From Nemertoderma westbladi (Eukaryota > Xenacoelomorpha > Nemertodermatida > Nemertodermatidae): a DNA stretch of 64,000 bases. Numbering within the stretch: the first letter of the stretch is position 1; the number at the start of each line of letters is the position of its first letter. A program made the translations under genes and the position numbers. Positions 1 to 12,321 of the stretch are shown here, piece by piece. The notes under the pieces were generated by a model, which was not told the DNA's origin, ran no database searches, and worked only from the letters and a program-made list of their open reading frames with translations. The DNA is taken from assembly GCA_032718475.1 (NCBI GenBank), contig JAUCBJ010004507.1, forward strand, positions 34,704 through 98,703, read 5' to 3'.

Positions 1-2763
1 ATCACTGATTTTATATACCTACCTGTATCACTGATTTTATATACCTACCTGTATCACTGATTTTATATACCTACCTGTATCACTGATTTTATATACCTAC
101 CTGTATCACTGATTTTATATACCTACCTGTATCACTGATTTTATATATCTGCCTGTATCACTGATTTTATATACCTACCTGTATCACTGATTTTATATAC
201 CTACCTGTATCACTGATTTTATATACCTACCTGTATCACTGATTTTATATACCTACCTGTATCACTGATTTTATATACCTACCTGTATCACTGATTTTAT
301 ATACCAACCTGTATCACTGATTTTATATACCTACCTGTATCACTGATTTTATATACCTACCTGTATCACTGATTTTATATACCAACCTGTATCACTGATT
401 TTATATACCAACCTGTATCACTGATTTTATATACCAACCTGTATCACTGATTTTATATACCAACCTGTATCACTGATTTTATATACCAACCTGTATCACT
501 GATTTTATATACCTACCTGTATCACTGATTTTATATACCTACCTGTATCACTGATTTTATATATCTACCTGTATCACTGATTTTATGTACCTACCTGTAT
601 CACTGATTTTATATACCTACCTGTATCACTGATTTTATATACCTACCTGTATCACTGATTTTATATACCTACCTGTATCACTGATTTTATATATCTGCCT
701 GTATCACTGATTTTATATACCTACCTGTATCACTGATTTTATATACCTACCTGTATCACTGATTTTATATACCTACCTGTATCACTGATTTTATATACCT
801 ACCTGTATCACTGATTTTATATACCTACCTGTATCACTGATTTTATATACCTACCTGTATCACTGATTTTATATACCTACCTGTATCACTGATTTTATAT
901 ATCTGCCTGTATCACTGATTTTATATACCTACCTGTATCACTGATTTTATATACCTACCTGTATCACTGATTTTATATACCTACCTGTATCACTGATTTT
1001 ATATACCTACCTGTATCACTGATTTTATATACCTACCTGTATCACTGATTTTATATACCTACCTGTATCACTGATTTTATATACCTACCTGTATCACTGA
1101 TTTTATATACCTACCTGTATCACTGATTTTATATACCTACCTGTATCACTGATTTTATATACCTACCTGTATCACTGATTTTATATACCTACCTGTATCA
1201 CTGATTTTATATACCTACCTGTATCACTGATTTTATATACCTACCTGTATCACTGATTTTATATATCTGCCTGTATCACTGATTTTATATACCTACCTGT
1301 ATCACTGATTTTATATACCTACCTGTATCACTGATTTTATATACCTACCTGTATCACTGATTTTATATACCTACCTGTATCACTGATTTTATATACCTAC
1401 CTGTATCACTGATTTTATATACCTACCTGTATCACTGATTTTATATACCTACCTGTATCACTGATTTTATATACCAACCTGTATCACTGATTTTATATAC
1501 CAACCTGTATCACTGATTTTATATACCTACCTGTATCACTGATTTTATATACCAACCTGTATCACTGATTTTATATACCAACCTGTATCACTGATTTTAT
1601 ATACCTACCTGTATCACTGATTTTATATACCAACCTGTATCACTGATTTTATATACCAACCTGTATCACTGATTTTATATACTTACCTGTATCACTGATT
1701 TTATATACCTACCTGTATCACTGATTTTATATACCTACCTGTATCACTGATTTTATATACCTACCTGTATCACTGATTTTATATACCAACCTGTATCACT
1801 GATTTTATATACCAACCTGTATCACTGATTTTATATACCTACCTGTATCACTGATTTTATATACCTACCTGTATCACTGATTTTATATACCTACCTGTAT
1901 CACTGATTTTATATACCAACCTGTATCACTGATTTTATATACCAACCTGTATCACTGATTTTATATACCAACCTGTATCACTGATTTTATATACCTACCT
2001 GTATCACTGATTTTATGTACCTACCTGTATCACTGATTTTATATACCTACCTGTATCACTGATTTTATATACCTACCTGTATCACTGATTTTATATACCT
2101 ACCTGTATCACTGATTTTATATATCTGCCTGTATCACTGATTTTATATACCTACCTGTATCACTGATTTTATATACCTACCTGTATCACTGATTTTATAT
2201 ATCTGCCTGTATCACTGATTTTATATACCTACCTGTATCACTGATTTTATATACCTACCTGTATCACTGATTTTATATATCTGCCTGTATCACTGATTTT
2301 ATATATCTGCCTGTATCACTGATTTTATATACCTACCTGTATCACTGATTTTATATATCTGCCTGTATCACTGATTTTATATACCTACCTGTATCACTGA
2401 TTTTATATACCTACCTGTATCACTGATTTTATATACCTACCTGTATCACTGATTTTATATACCTACCTGTATCACTGATTTTATATACCTACCTGTATCA
2501 CTGATTTTATATATCTGCCTGTATCACTGATTTTATATACCTACCTGTATCACTGATTTTATATACCTACCTGTATCACTGATTTTATATACCTACCTGT
2601 ATCACTGATTTTATATATCTGCCTGTATCACTGATTTTATATACCTACCTGTATCACTGATTTTATATATCTGCCTGTATCACTGATTTTATATACCTAC
2701 CTGTATCACTGATTTTATATACCTACCTGTATCACTGATTTTATATACCTACCTGTATCACTG
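1..2763. repeat. 26-bp tandem repeat array (about 106 copies)
   Basis: Head-to-tail units of 26 bp whose core reads ATCACTGATTTTATATACC, followed by a variable TACCTGT, AACCTGT or (T)CTGCCTGT segment. The variants are interspersed in short blocks, which suggests local block duplication. The array is AT-rich and has no coding content. It is already in progress at base 1, so its true left end lies outside the window. It stops abruptly within a unit at about 2763. Confidence 0.98.
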
Positions 2764-3834
2764 TGTAATTGCTGTATTAATAAATAGTTCACACATGAAG
2801 ATCCAACTTCCAACTTGAACGTAAAACAACTCAGAACTCCCGAGTTATCACGAATGATATTGTACTTGCTTGGTTTGTAATAACTAACTAATACAACATG
2901 GGTAATTTTCAATGCTCTTCAAAGCTTCCCACCCCCTATCTTTGATATCGCGATTCAAATTTCTTGAGGATAATGGAATACCTGATGAGATAATTGCGCG
3001 TCGCTTAGTTATAGCTCCACAACATTATTTTCTACCAGTAGAACCTGTGCTGCTTGCTATAGGGCAGTTGCTGTAATTTAATAAAGTGGTAGATTGATTA
3101 TAAGACTTAAATTAAATAGTTATTGCTCAAAACTCAACACTATTTACTCACTTGTCTAACGTCCTGCATGTTATGTATAACCTCGCCTAATTAATATTTT
3201 TTGTTCAACTTAATGTTTAGGCTGGTAAATACAGTATATAAGTATGCTATTAGTAATAATCGCGTACAGCCAGCAGTGCGTTAGTGCAAACTGTTGGCCA
3301 TTATGATTGTCATTATATTGTTCTATTATTCTAACAATTTGGACTGTGAACTTTAGATGTTCCGGTATAACGTTTTTAAGCAGGTAGCTCTTGCTATTGA
3401 TTGAGGGACTTGGGTGTATTTCCTGTCACGACTTAGGGATATGGGTTCCCCTGTATATTACTTAACTATAATATATAATCTTTGTTAATTGGTTATGAAT
3501 TTTAAGTGCAGATCCTATTAGTTTGTGCTAAGAAAACAAAGTATTTCAGATATCCTGTATTCAAATTCAAAAGTGGTAATGGAAATGATTCAATGTGGGA
3601 TGATACCAAAAATGATACCATCAAAAAAATGATGAACATACCAAAGTGTCAGTTTATTAAGTGGTGTTGTTTATTTATTTAACCATTTATGTGTGTGAGA
3701 CACTACTAATTACTCAAGTACATATTTGATTCCATATGGCTATTAATTAATGAATTGGAGTTGAACTGATAATGCAAAACTGTAATATATGATGTTTTAA
3801 TATGATTTAGTTCAGAAATTGAAAAAATGAGGAA
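2764..3834. other. Unique AT-rich intergenic sequence
   Basis: Non-repetitive AT-rich sequence between the 26-bp array and the tRNA-like/hammerhead element. I see no convincing open frame, no exon with good splice sites and no RNA gene here. Confidence 0.6.
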
Positions 3835-3930
3835 GCGCGTCACTGGGGATTGAACCAGCGCTATACGTACGTTTCGGCCACTCAGGCCTCATCAGAAGCG
3901 CTAACCAGTTCAGCCACGTGTCCCTGACAA
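3835..3930 (-). mobile_element. tRNA-like (SINE-type) element with Pol III A and B boxes
   Basis: Read on the minus strand, the sequence has a perfect A-box consensus, TGGCTGAACTGG (3907-3918), and about 50 nt downstream a B-box match, GGTTCAATCC (3847-3856). That spacing is usual for a tRNA with a long variable arm. The candidate acceptor ends do not pair, so this is not a functional tRNA gene. It looks like a tRNA-derived short retroelement or its remnant. The region between the two boxes contains a hammerhead-ribozyme motif, annotated separately. Tandem 23-bp repeats start about 140 bp further right. Confidence 0.6.
3842..3909 (-). ncRNA. Candidate type I hammerhead ribozyme
   Basis: On the minus strand the catalytic boxes appear in the right order: CTGATGA (3895-3889), a 4-bp stem II GGCC/GGCC (3888-3885 and 3879-3876) with loop TGAGT, then GAAA (3875-3872). 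Stem III is a 3-bp ACG/CGT hairpin with a two-base loop. It is followed by a GTA triplet, predicting cleavage between 3864 and 3863. Stem I is open-ended: AGCGC pairs with GCGCT, then after an internal loop ACTGG (3909-3905) pairs with CCAGT (3846-3842). The internal loop in helix I is as in natural type I hammerheads. The weak point is a T-T mismatch at the base pair next to the cleavage site (1.1/2.1). Hammerheads are known in Penelope-like elements, Schistosoma SINE-like satellites and retrozymes. Activity of this copy is inference. Confidence 0.62.
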
Positions 3931-4071
3931 TGGCTTGTTTATTTAGTCCACTTCTAAAACACTTAAACTTAAAACTACTTAAAAACACTTAAAAATATAA
4001 TTTTTACAATTACATTATAAGCTGAACTCAAATTCAACTAAGTGCAGCTTCATGAAAAATAAGTTCGGTTA

Positions 4072-7000
4072 CTGCGTTGTAATTAGTTCGGTTACTGTGT
4101 TGTAATTAGTTCGGTTACTGCGTTGTAATTAGTTCGGTTATTGTGTTGTAATTAGTTCGCTTACTGCGTTGTAATTAGTTCGCTTACTGCGTTGTAATTA
4201 GTTCGGTTACTGCGTTGTAATTAGTTCGGTTACTGCGTTGTAATTAGTTCGGTTACTGTGTTGTAATTAGTTCTGTTACTGCGTTGTAATTAGTTCGGTT
4301 ACTGCGTTGTAATTAGTTCGGTTACTGCGTTGTAATTAGTTCGGTTACTGCGTTGTAATTAGTTCTGTTACTGCGTTGTAATTAGTTCGGTTACTGCGTT
4401 GTAATTAGTTCGGTTACTGCGTTGTAATTAGTTCGGTTACTGCGTTGTAATTAGTTCGGTTACTGCGTTGTAATTAGTTCGGTTATTGTGTTGTAATTAG
4501 TTCGGTTACTGCGTTGTAATTAGTTCGGTTACTGCGTTGTAATTAGTTCGGTTATTGTGTTGTAATTAGTTCGCTTACTGCGTTGTAATTAGTTCGGTTA
4601 CTGCGTTGTAATTAGTTCGGTTACTGCGTTGTAATTAGTTCGGTTACTGTGTTGTAATTAGTTCGGTTACTGCGTTGTAATTAGTTCGGTTACTGCGTTG
4701 TAATTAGTTCGGTTACTGCGTTGTAATTAGTTCGGTTACTGCGTTGTAATTAGTTCTGTTACTGCGTTGTAATTAGTTCGGTTACTGCGTTGTAATTAGT
4801 TCGGTTACTGCGTTGTAATTAGTTCGGTTACTGCGTTGTAATTAGTTCGGTTACTGCGTTGTAATTAGTTCGGTTACTGCGTTGTAATTAGATCGGTTAC
4901 TGTGTTGTAATTAGTTCGGTTACTGCGTTGTAATTAGTTCGCTTACTGCGTTGTAATTAGTTCGGTTACTGCGTTGTAATTAGTTCGGTTACTGCGTTGT
5001 AATTAGTTCTGTTACTGCGTTGTAATTAGTTCGGTTACTGTGTTGTAATTAGTTCGGTTACTGTGTTGCAATTAGTTCGGTTACTGCGTTGTAATTAGTT
5101 CGGTTACTGTGTTGTAATTAGTTCGGTTACTGTGTTGTAATTAGTTCGGTTACTGCGTTGTAATTAGTTCTGTTACTGCGTTGTAATTAGTTCGGTTACT
5201 GCGTTGTAATTAGATCGGTTACTGTGTTGTAATTAGTTCGGTTACTGCGTTGTAATTAGTTCGGTTACTGCGTTGTAATTAGTTCGGTTACTGTGTTGTA
5301 ATTAGTTCGGTTACTGCGTTGTAATTAGTTCGGTTACTGCGTTGTAATTAGTTCGGTTACTGCGTTGTAATTAGTTCGGTTACTGCGTTGTAATTAGTTC
5401 GGTTACTGCGTTGTAATTAGTTCGGTTACTGTGTTGTAATTAGTTCGGTTACTGTGTTGTAATTAGTTCGGTTACTGCGTTGTAATTAGTTCTGTTACTG
5501 CGTTGTAATTAGTTCGGTTACTGCGTTGTAATTAGTTCGGTTACTGCGTTGTAATTAGTTCGGTTACTGCGTTGTAATTAGTTCGCTTACTGCGTTGTAA
5601 TTAGTTCGGTTACTGCGTTGTAATTAGTTCGGTTGCTGCGTTGTAATTAGTTCGGTTACTGCGTTGTAATTAGTTCGGTTACTGCGTTGTAATTAGTTCG
5701 GTTACTGCGTTGTAATTTGTTCGGTTGCTGCGTTGTAATTAGTTCGGTTGCTGCGTTGTAATTAGTTCGCTTACTGCGTTGTAATTAGTTCGGTTACTGC
5801 GTTGTAATTAGTTCGGTTACTGCGTTGTAATTAGTTCGGTTACTGCGTTGTAATTAGTTCGGTTACTGCGTTGTAATTAGTTCGGTTACTGCGTTGTAAT
5901 TAGTTCGGTTACTGCGTTGTAATTAGTTCGGTTACTGCGTTGTAATTAGTTCGCTTACTGCGTTGTAATTAGTTCGGTTACTGCGTTGTAATTAGTTCGG
6001 TTACTGCGTTGTAATTAGTTCGGTTACTGCGTTGTAATTAGTTCGGTTACTGCGTTGTAATTAGTTCTGTTACTGCGTTGTAATTAGTTCGGTTACTGTG
6101 TTGTAATTAGTTCGGTTACTGTGTTGCAATTAGTTCGGTTACTGCGTTGTAATTAGTTCGGTTACTGCGTTGTAATTAGTTCGGTTACTGTGTTGTAATT
6201 AGTTCGGTTACTGTGTTGTAATTAGTTCGGTTACTGCGTTGTAATTAGTTCTGTTACTGCGTTGTAATTAGTTCGGTTATTGCGTTGTAATTAGATCGGT
6301 TACTGTGTTGTAATTAGTTCGGTTACTGCGTTGTAATTAGTTCGGTTACTGCGTTGTAATTAGTTCGGTTACTGTGTTGTAATTAGTTCGGTTACTGTGT
6401 TGTAATTAGTTCGGTTACTGCGTTGTAATTAGTTCTGTTACTGCGTTGTAATTAGTTCGGTTACTGCGTTGTAATTAGATCGGTTACTGTGTTGTAATTA
6501 GTTCGGTTACTGCGTTGTAATTAGTTCGGTTACTGCGTTGTAATTAGTTCGGTTACTGCGTTGTAATTAGTTCGGTTACTGCGTTGTAATTAGTTCGGTT
6601 ACTGCGTTGTAATTAGTTCGGTTACTGCGTTGTAATTAGATCGGTTACTGCGTTGTAATTAGTTCGGTTACTGCGTTGTAAATAGTTAGGTTACTATGTT
6701 GTAATTAGTTCGGTTACTGTGTTGTAATTAGTTCGGTTACTGCGTTGTAATTAGTTCGGTTACTGCGTTGTAATTAGTTCGGTTACTGCATTGTAATTAG
6801 TTCGGTTACTGCATTGTAATTAGTTCGGTTACTGCGTTGTAAATAGTTCGGTTACTATGTTGTAATTAGTTCGGTTACTGTGTTGTAATTAGTTCGGTTA
6901 CTGCGTTGTAATTAGTTCGGTTACTGCGTTGTAATTAGTTCGGTTACTGCATTGTAATTAGTTCGGTTACTGCATTGTAATTAGTTCGGTTACTGCGTTG

Positions 7001-10000
7001 TAATTAGTTCGGTTACTGCGTTGTAATTAGTTCGCTTACTGCGTTGTAATTAGTTCGGTTACTGCATTGTAATTAGTTCGGTTACTGCGTTGTAATTAGT
7101 TCGGTTACTGCGTTGTAATTAGATCGGTTACTGTGTTGTAATTAGTTCGGTTACTGCGTTGTAATTAGTTCGGTTACTGCGTTGTAATTAGTTCGGTTAC
7201 TGTGTTGTAATTAGTTCGGTTACTGTGTTGTAATTAGTTCGGTTACTGTGTTGTAATTAGTTCGGTTACTGCGTTGTAATTAGTTCGGTTACTGCGTTGT
7301 AATTAGTTCGGTTACTGCGTTGTAATTAGTTCTGTTACTGCGTTGTAATTAGTTCGGTTACTGCGTTGTAATTAGTTCGGTTACTGCGTTGTAATTAGTT
7401 CGGTTACTGCGTTGTAATTAGTTCGGTTACTGCGTTGTAATTAGTTCGGTTACTGCGTTGTAATTAGTTCGGTTACTGCGTTGTAATTAGTTCGGTTACT
7501 GCGTTGTAATTAGTTCGGTTACTGCGTTGTAATTAGTTCGGTTACTGTGTTGTAATTAGTTCGGTTACTGCGTTGTAATTAGTTCGGTTACTGCGTTGTA
7601 ATTAGTTCTGTTACTGCGTTGTAATTAGTTCGGTTACTGCGTTGTAATTAGTTCGGTTACTGCGTTGTAATTAGTTCGGTTACTGCGTTGTAATTAGTTC
7701 GGTTACTGCGTTGTAATTAGTTCGACTACTGCGTTGTAATTAGTTCGGTTACTGCGTTGTAATTAATTCGGTTACTGCGTTGTAATTAGTTCGGTTACTT
7801 TATTGTAATTAGTTCGGTTACTGTGTTGTAATTAGTTCGGTTACTACGTTGTAATTAGTTCGGTTACTGCGTTGTAATTAGTTCGGTTACTGCGTTGTAA
7901 TTAGTTCTGTTACTGCGTTGTAAAACGTTCGGTTACTGCGTTGTAATTAGTTCAACTACTGCGTTGTAATTAGTTCGGTTACTGCGTTGTAATTAGTTCT
8001 GTTACTGCGTTGTAATTAGTTCGGTTACTGCGTTGTAATTAGTTCGGTTACTGCGTTGTAATTAGTTCGGTTACTGCGTTGTAATTAGTTCGGTTACTGC
8101 ATTGTAATTAGTTCGGTTACTGCATTGTAATTAGTTCGGTTACTGCGTTGTAATTAGTTCGGTTACTGCGTTGTAATTAGTTCGCTTACTGCGTTGTAAT
8201 TAGTTCGGTTACTGCGTTGTAATTAGTTCGGTTACTGCGTTGTAATTAGTTCGGTTACTGCGTTGTAATTAGTTCGGTTACTGCGTTGTAATTAGTTCGG
8301 TTACTGCGTTGTAATTAGTTCGGTTACTGCGTTGTAATTAGATCGGTTACTGTGTTGTAATTAGTTCGGTTACTGCGTTGTAATTAGTTCGGTTACTGCG
8401 TTGTAATTAGTTCGGTTACTGCGTTGTAATTAGTTCGGTTACTGCATTGTAATTAGTTCGGTTACTGCATTGTAATTAGTTCGGTTACTGCGTTGTAATT
8501 AGTTCGGTTACTGCGTTGTAATTAGTTCGGTTACTGCATTGTAATTAGTTCGGTTACTGCATTGTAATTAGTTCGGTTACTGCGTTGTAATTAGTTCGGT
8601 TACTGCGTTGTAATTAGTTCGGTTACTGCGTTGTAATTAGTTCGGTTACTGCGTTGTAATTAGTTCGGTTACTGCGTTGTAATTAGTTCGGTTACTGCGT
8701 TGTAATTAGTTCGGTTGCTGCGTTGTAATTAGTTCGGTTACTGCGTTGTAATTAGTTCGGTTACTGCGTTGTAATTAGTTCGGTTACTGCGTTGTAATTA
8801 GTTCGGTTACTGCGTTGTAATTAGTTCGGTTACTGTGTTGTATTAGTTCGGTTACTGCGTTGTAATTAGTTCGGTTACTGCGTTGTAATTAGTTCTGTTA
8901 CTGCGTTGTAATTAGTTCGGTTACTGCGTTGTAATTAGTTCGGTTACTGCGTTGTAATTAGTTCGGTTACTGCGTTGTAATTAGTTCGGTTACTGCGTTG
9001 TAATTAGTTCGACTACTGCGTTGTAATTAGTTCGGTTACTGCGTTGTAATTAATTCGGTTACTGCGTTGTAATTAGTTCGGTTACTTTATTGTAATTAGT
9101 TCGGTTACTGTGTTGTAATTAGTTCGGTTACTACGTTGTAATTAGTTCGGTTACTGCGTTGTAATTAGTTCGGTTACTGCGTTGTAATTAGTTCTGTTAC
9201 TGCGTTGTAAAACGTTCGGTTACTGCGTTGTAATTAGTTCAACTACTGCGTTGTAATTAGTTCTGTTACTGCGTTGTAATTAGTTCTGTTACTGCGTTGT
9301 AATTAGTTCGGTTACTGCGTTGTAAATAGTTCGGTTACTGCGTTGTAAATAGTTCGGTTACTGCGTTGTAATTAGTTCGGTTACTGCGTCGTAATTAGTT
9401 CGGTTACTGCGTTGTAATTAGTTCTGTTACTGCGTTGTAATTAGTTCTGTTACTGCGTTGTAATTAGTTCGGTTACTGCGTCGTAATTAGTTCGGTTACT
9501 GCGTTGTAATTAGTTCGGTTACTGTGTTGTATTAGTTCGGTTACTGCGTTGTAATTAGTTCGGTTACTGCGTTGTAATTAGTTCTGTTACTGCGTTGTAA
9601 TTAGTTCGGTTACTGCGTTGTAATTAGTTCGGTTACTGCGTTGTAATTAGTTCGGTTACTGCGTTGTAATTAGTTCGGTTACTGCGTTGTAATTAGTTCG
9701 ACTACTGCGTTGTAATTAGTTCGGTTACTGCGTTGTAATTAATTCGGTTACTGCGTTGTAATTAGTTCGGTTACTTTATTGTAATTAGTTCGGTTACTGT
9801 GTTGTAATTAGTTCGGTTACTACGTTGTAATTAGTTCGGTTACTGCGTTGTAATTAGTTCGGTTACTGCGTTGTAATTAGTTCTGTTACTGCGTTGTAAA
9901 ACGTTCGGTTACTGCGTTGTAATTAGTTCAACTACTGCGTTGTAATTAGTTCTGTTACTGCGTTGTAATTAGTTCTGTTACTGCGTTGTAATTAGTTCGG

Positions 10001-10149
10001 TTACTGCGTTGTAAATAGTTCGGTTACTGCGTTGTAAATAGTTCGGTTACTGCGTTGTAATTAGTTCGGTTACTGCGTCGTAATTAGTTCGGTTACTGCG
10101 TTGTAATTAGTTCTGTTACTGCGTTGTAAATAGTTCGGTTACTGCGTTG
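4072..10149. repeat. 23-bp tandem repeat array (about 264 copies)
   Basis: Units of 23 bp with core GTTCGGTTACTGCGTTGTAA followed by TTA. Common single-base variants are GTGTTG, TTCTGTT, TTCGCTT, GATCGG and GCATTG. A rare variant set (TTCGACTACTG, AATTCGG, TTACTTTATTG, AAAACGTTCGG, TTCAACTACTG) recurs as a block near 7.72-7.96, 9.01-9.25 and 9.69-9.94 kb, showing that long segments were duplicated within the array. Two 22-bp units (around 8841 and 9530) also mark the copied segments. No coding content. Confidence 0.98.
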
Positions 10150-10180
10150 CGTTTCGGCAAAAAGTTGCGTTTCGTAAAAA
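10146..10180. repeat. Short GCGTTTCGGCAAAAAG repeat at the array edge
   Basis: The last 23-bp unit runs into GCGTTTCGGCAAAAAGTTGC and then a second GCGTTTCG with an A-rich tail. The same motif occurs in inverted orientation, as several tandem units, at 12322-12425. It is too short to code. Confidence 0.6.
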
Positions 10181-10552
10181 GAGAAAAATAAATTTCTAGA
10201 TGTGTTGGATCAGGGTTGAATTCAATAATTAAAATTGGAGTGGTCTTCATGACAATAATATGCTAGGTATTAATAAGTACACAGTACTAATATTATTTTA
10301 TTTATTTGTGTGGAATTAATTTCGCACTTCAAATCGCCAGGGCGACATATTTCCTAACTTTATATCGCAGTGCGACATTATTTCTCAGTACGTCCCTACG
10401 CCATACATTTTACTATGTATGTCCAGTATATCTGGTATGTCACCTCGTCATTAATAGGCTTTTCTAGAAAGTTTAACTGCATAACTACAAATAATTCCCC
10501 ACAAATAATAAAATTAGATTCGCCATTGTTCATAATTATTATAACTTTTTGT
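10181..10552. other. Intergenic sequence, no gene seen
   Basis: AT-rich unique sequence. Short similar phrases (CGCCAGGGCGACAT and CGCAGTGCGACAT near 10335-10378) hint at an old local duplication. No supported gene or RNA. Confidence 0.5.
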
Positions 10553-10655
10553 TGGGCACAGCTTTGCAAAGTCGACAATGACGTCCAGGTGGGATCGAAC
10601 TGGTGACCTCCGGGTTGGAAGTCTGACGTTCTAACCATTCAGCTAGTGGCTCAGG
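10553..10655 (-). mobile_element. tRNA-derived SINE head
   Basis: On the minus strand there is an A box, TAGCTGAATGG (10645-10635), and a B box, GTTCGATCC (10600-10592), with tRNA-like spacing. Between them lies an anticodon-arm-like stretch, CAGACTTCCAACCCGGAGG. The acceptor stem does not close and the T arm is imperfect, so it is not a working tRNA. The sequence continues past the tRNA-like part into a body (GACTTTGCAAAGCTGTGCC), as expected for a SINE. It has no hammerhead core, unlike the element at 3835-3930. Confidence 0.6.
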
Positions 10656-11116
10656 TAAAAGATAGACATGGAAATTCTACATGATACCTTGTACAGTATA
10701 TCCGCAATTTACATCATCATGGCCTCCCTCCCATCTGTCTATACCATCACTTGCTGCCACTGGGCTCAACCCTACTTTACTTGGCCGTCTTTAACCACTC
10801 GCTACAATGAAAGGGTAGTGTATATTAACCATGAACCATCACGGCCACAATGACTAATTAAACACTCTAACTACTAATTTAGTTTATGCATTATTATTAT
10901 TTTTATATTTCTATAGCGCCAAATTTACATGAAAACACCCTGTGGTGCTGAAACTTATTTTCAACTCTTAAGTTTCGATTTAAAAAGTTCAAAGCCGTCC
11001 ACCTATTATTTCCGGTAATTCGTTCCTAAAACTACAATGAGAACATCACAGATGGCAGGGCAGTCCGCGTATATTTAAATCAAACCAAACCTAAGCAGTG
11101 AAACTATATCAAATTT
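10656..11116. other. Intergenic sequence, no gene seen
   Basis: Unique sequence without a convincing gene. The short open frames are uninformative and match nothing I recognise. Confidence 0.5.
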
Positions 11117-11283
11117 GTGGGGCGAGTCAAAACTGCGAGCCAGGCCGTTTTCTAAAAGTCTCTGGGGGTTTGTGTGTGTATGAAGCCGTAATTGTCGGAA
11201 GCCAATATATATATAACTAGTCATAGTAAAATTATAATTGTTAGCTAAGATGGCTTGCAGCTTTTGCTGCACAAAGGCCCCAC
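11117..11283 (+). mobile_element. Short GTGGGGC...GCCCCAC-ended element (copy A)
   Basis: Starts with GTGGGGCGAG and ends with AAAGGCCCCAC, giving opposed ends GTGGGGC/GCCCCAC. The interior is about 150 bp of noncoding sequence. The same left and right ends recur at 11294-12224 and 34336-35980. Left-end fragments alone occur at 24745 and (minus strand) 43751-43794. The repeated pairing of the two ends in one orientation supports a small nonautonomous mobile element. Its class is not certain. Confidence 0.5.
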
Positions 11284-11293
11284 TCGTGTTATT

Positions 11294-12224
11294 GTGGGGC
11301 GAGCGACGAAAGTAAGCGAGCTTAGCATACAGGTACCACTAACTCAATCGGTGTGTCTGTTGGTCTGTTGATCTGTTGTTCTGTCGATCTGTTGTGGGGC
11401 GAGCGACGAAAGTAAGCGAGCTTAGCATACAGGTACCACTAACTCAATCGGTGTGTCTGTTGTTCTGTCGATCTGTTGTTCTGTTGTGTCCAATTTTAAA
11501 CGTTAATAACTCAGCCAAATGTTAATGAAATTTAACCAAACTTGGTACACATAAAGTATGGCCAAAGTTTAGAAGTTTTTCAAGTTGAATTTTCGCGTGG
11601 CCTTCGAGAAGCTAAGATAATAGCAGTTAATTAGTTAATTAAGTTGATTAGGGTAAAAACATAAATTTCAACCTGCCCCCTTAAAGGATATGAATCATTT
11701 TCTAGTATAAGATTTAAATAATTATACTTAAAAGTTATACAGCTGTAATCCCCATACACCATTCCATTATAGTTTTTAATTAGTTCAAGAGATTTGCTTT
11801 ACGAAATGTATTTTTAATGGATCTAAACGTAATTAAATTAAGATGCATTCCATCACTCTATACTTCCAGTCTCATCATTCCTTGACATTCTTGATATTGC
11901 CTAGATGGGAAACATTCCAATCATCCTTCCACTGAGCTTATTGCTCTATCTTGCACAATGATTGGCTAAATTTAATGGTGATTCTTTAGATATTAGCTAA
12001 ATGATTTCGTTGAGGCATTGACATGATAAATTAATATTTCAGTATCAATACTATCGGCATAAGGTAAGGGGAACTTTCCTTTCTTCTTTGATTTATTCTT
12101 ATAGGCGGTTTGGTTAAATTTCTTATTTATTTATTTAGATTTCTTAAGTACCGATTTTGGGATAGAATTGCTCAATTGTAATCTGTATCTGATAACTGAG
12201 CCTCGTCCTGCGCGATGGCCCCAC
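11294..12224 (+). mobile_element. GTGGGGC...GCCCCAC-ended element (copy B), left end duplicated
   Basis: The left end GTGGGGCGAGCGACGAAAG occurs twice, at 11294 and 11394, as a 100-bp tandem duplication followed by TGTCTGTTG-type repeats. The right end, CGCGATGGCCCCAC, closes at 12224. The interior is AT-rich and noncoding. The bases CGTGTTATT stand just before the left end and just after the right end. Because copy A also ends with CACTCGTGTTATT, these bases may belong to the element end rather than being a target duplication. Confidence 0.5.
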
Positions 12225-12321
12225 GAACGTGTTATTTGCAATTAAGGTAATATATCAGTACAAACTAAACTTCATATTGACGCCACCGGCCCCTTTTACT
12301 TTCCTGCAATGGGAACAGGCG

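Noticed and set aside
1-2763. CRISPR-like array
   Set aside because: Units are directly contiguous with no unique spacers; the other arrays fail for the same reason, and the context is eukaryotic.
2978-3010. Second CTGATGAG box on the plus strand near 2981
   Set aside because: No GAAA box, stem II or stem I partner follows; a chance match to the hammerhead core.
3835-3930. Functional tRNA gene
   Set aside because: A and B boxes are present but the acceptor stem does not pair and the middle folds as a hammerhead, not as an anticodon arm.
10370-10638. Overlapping 78- and 80-codon frames on both strands
   Set aside because: They overlap the SINE head and have no recognisable features.
10553-10655. 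Functional tRNA-Gly gene
   Set aside because: The anticodon region resembles TCC, but the acceptor and T stems do not close; better explained as a SINE head.
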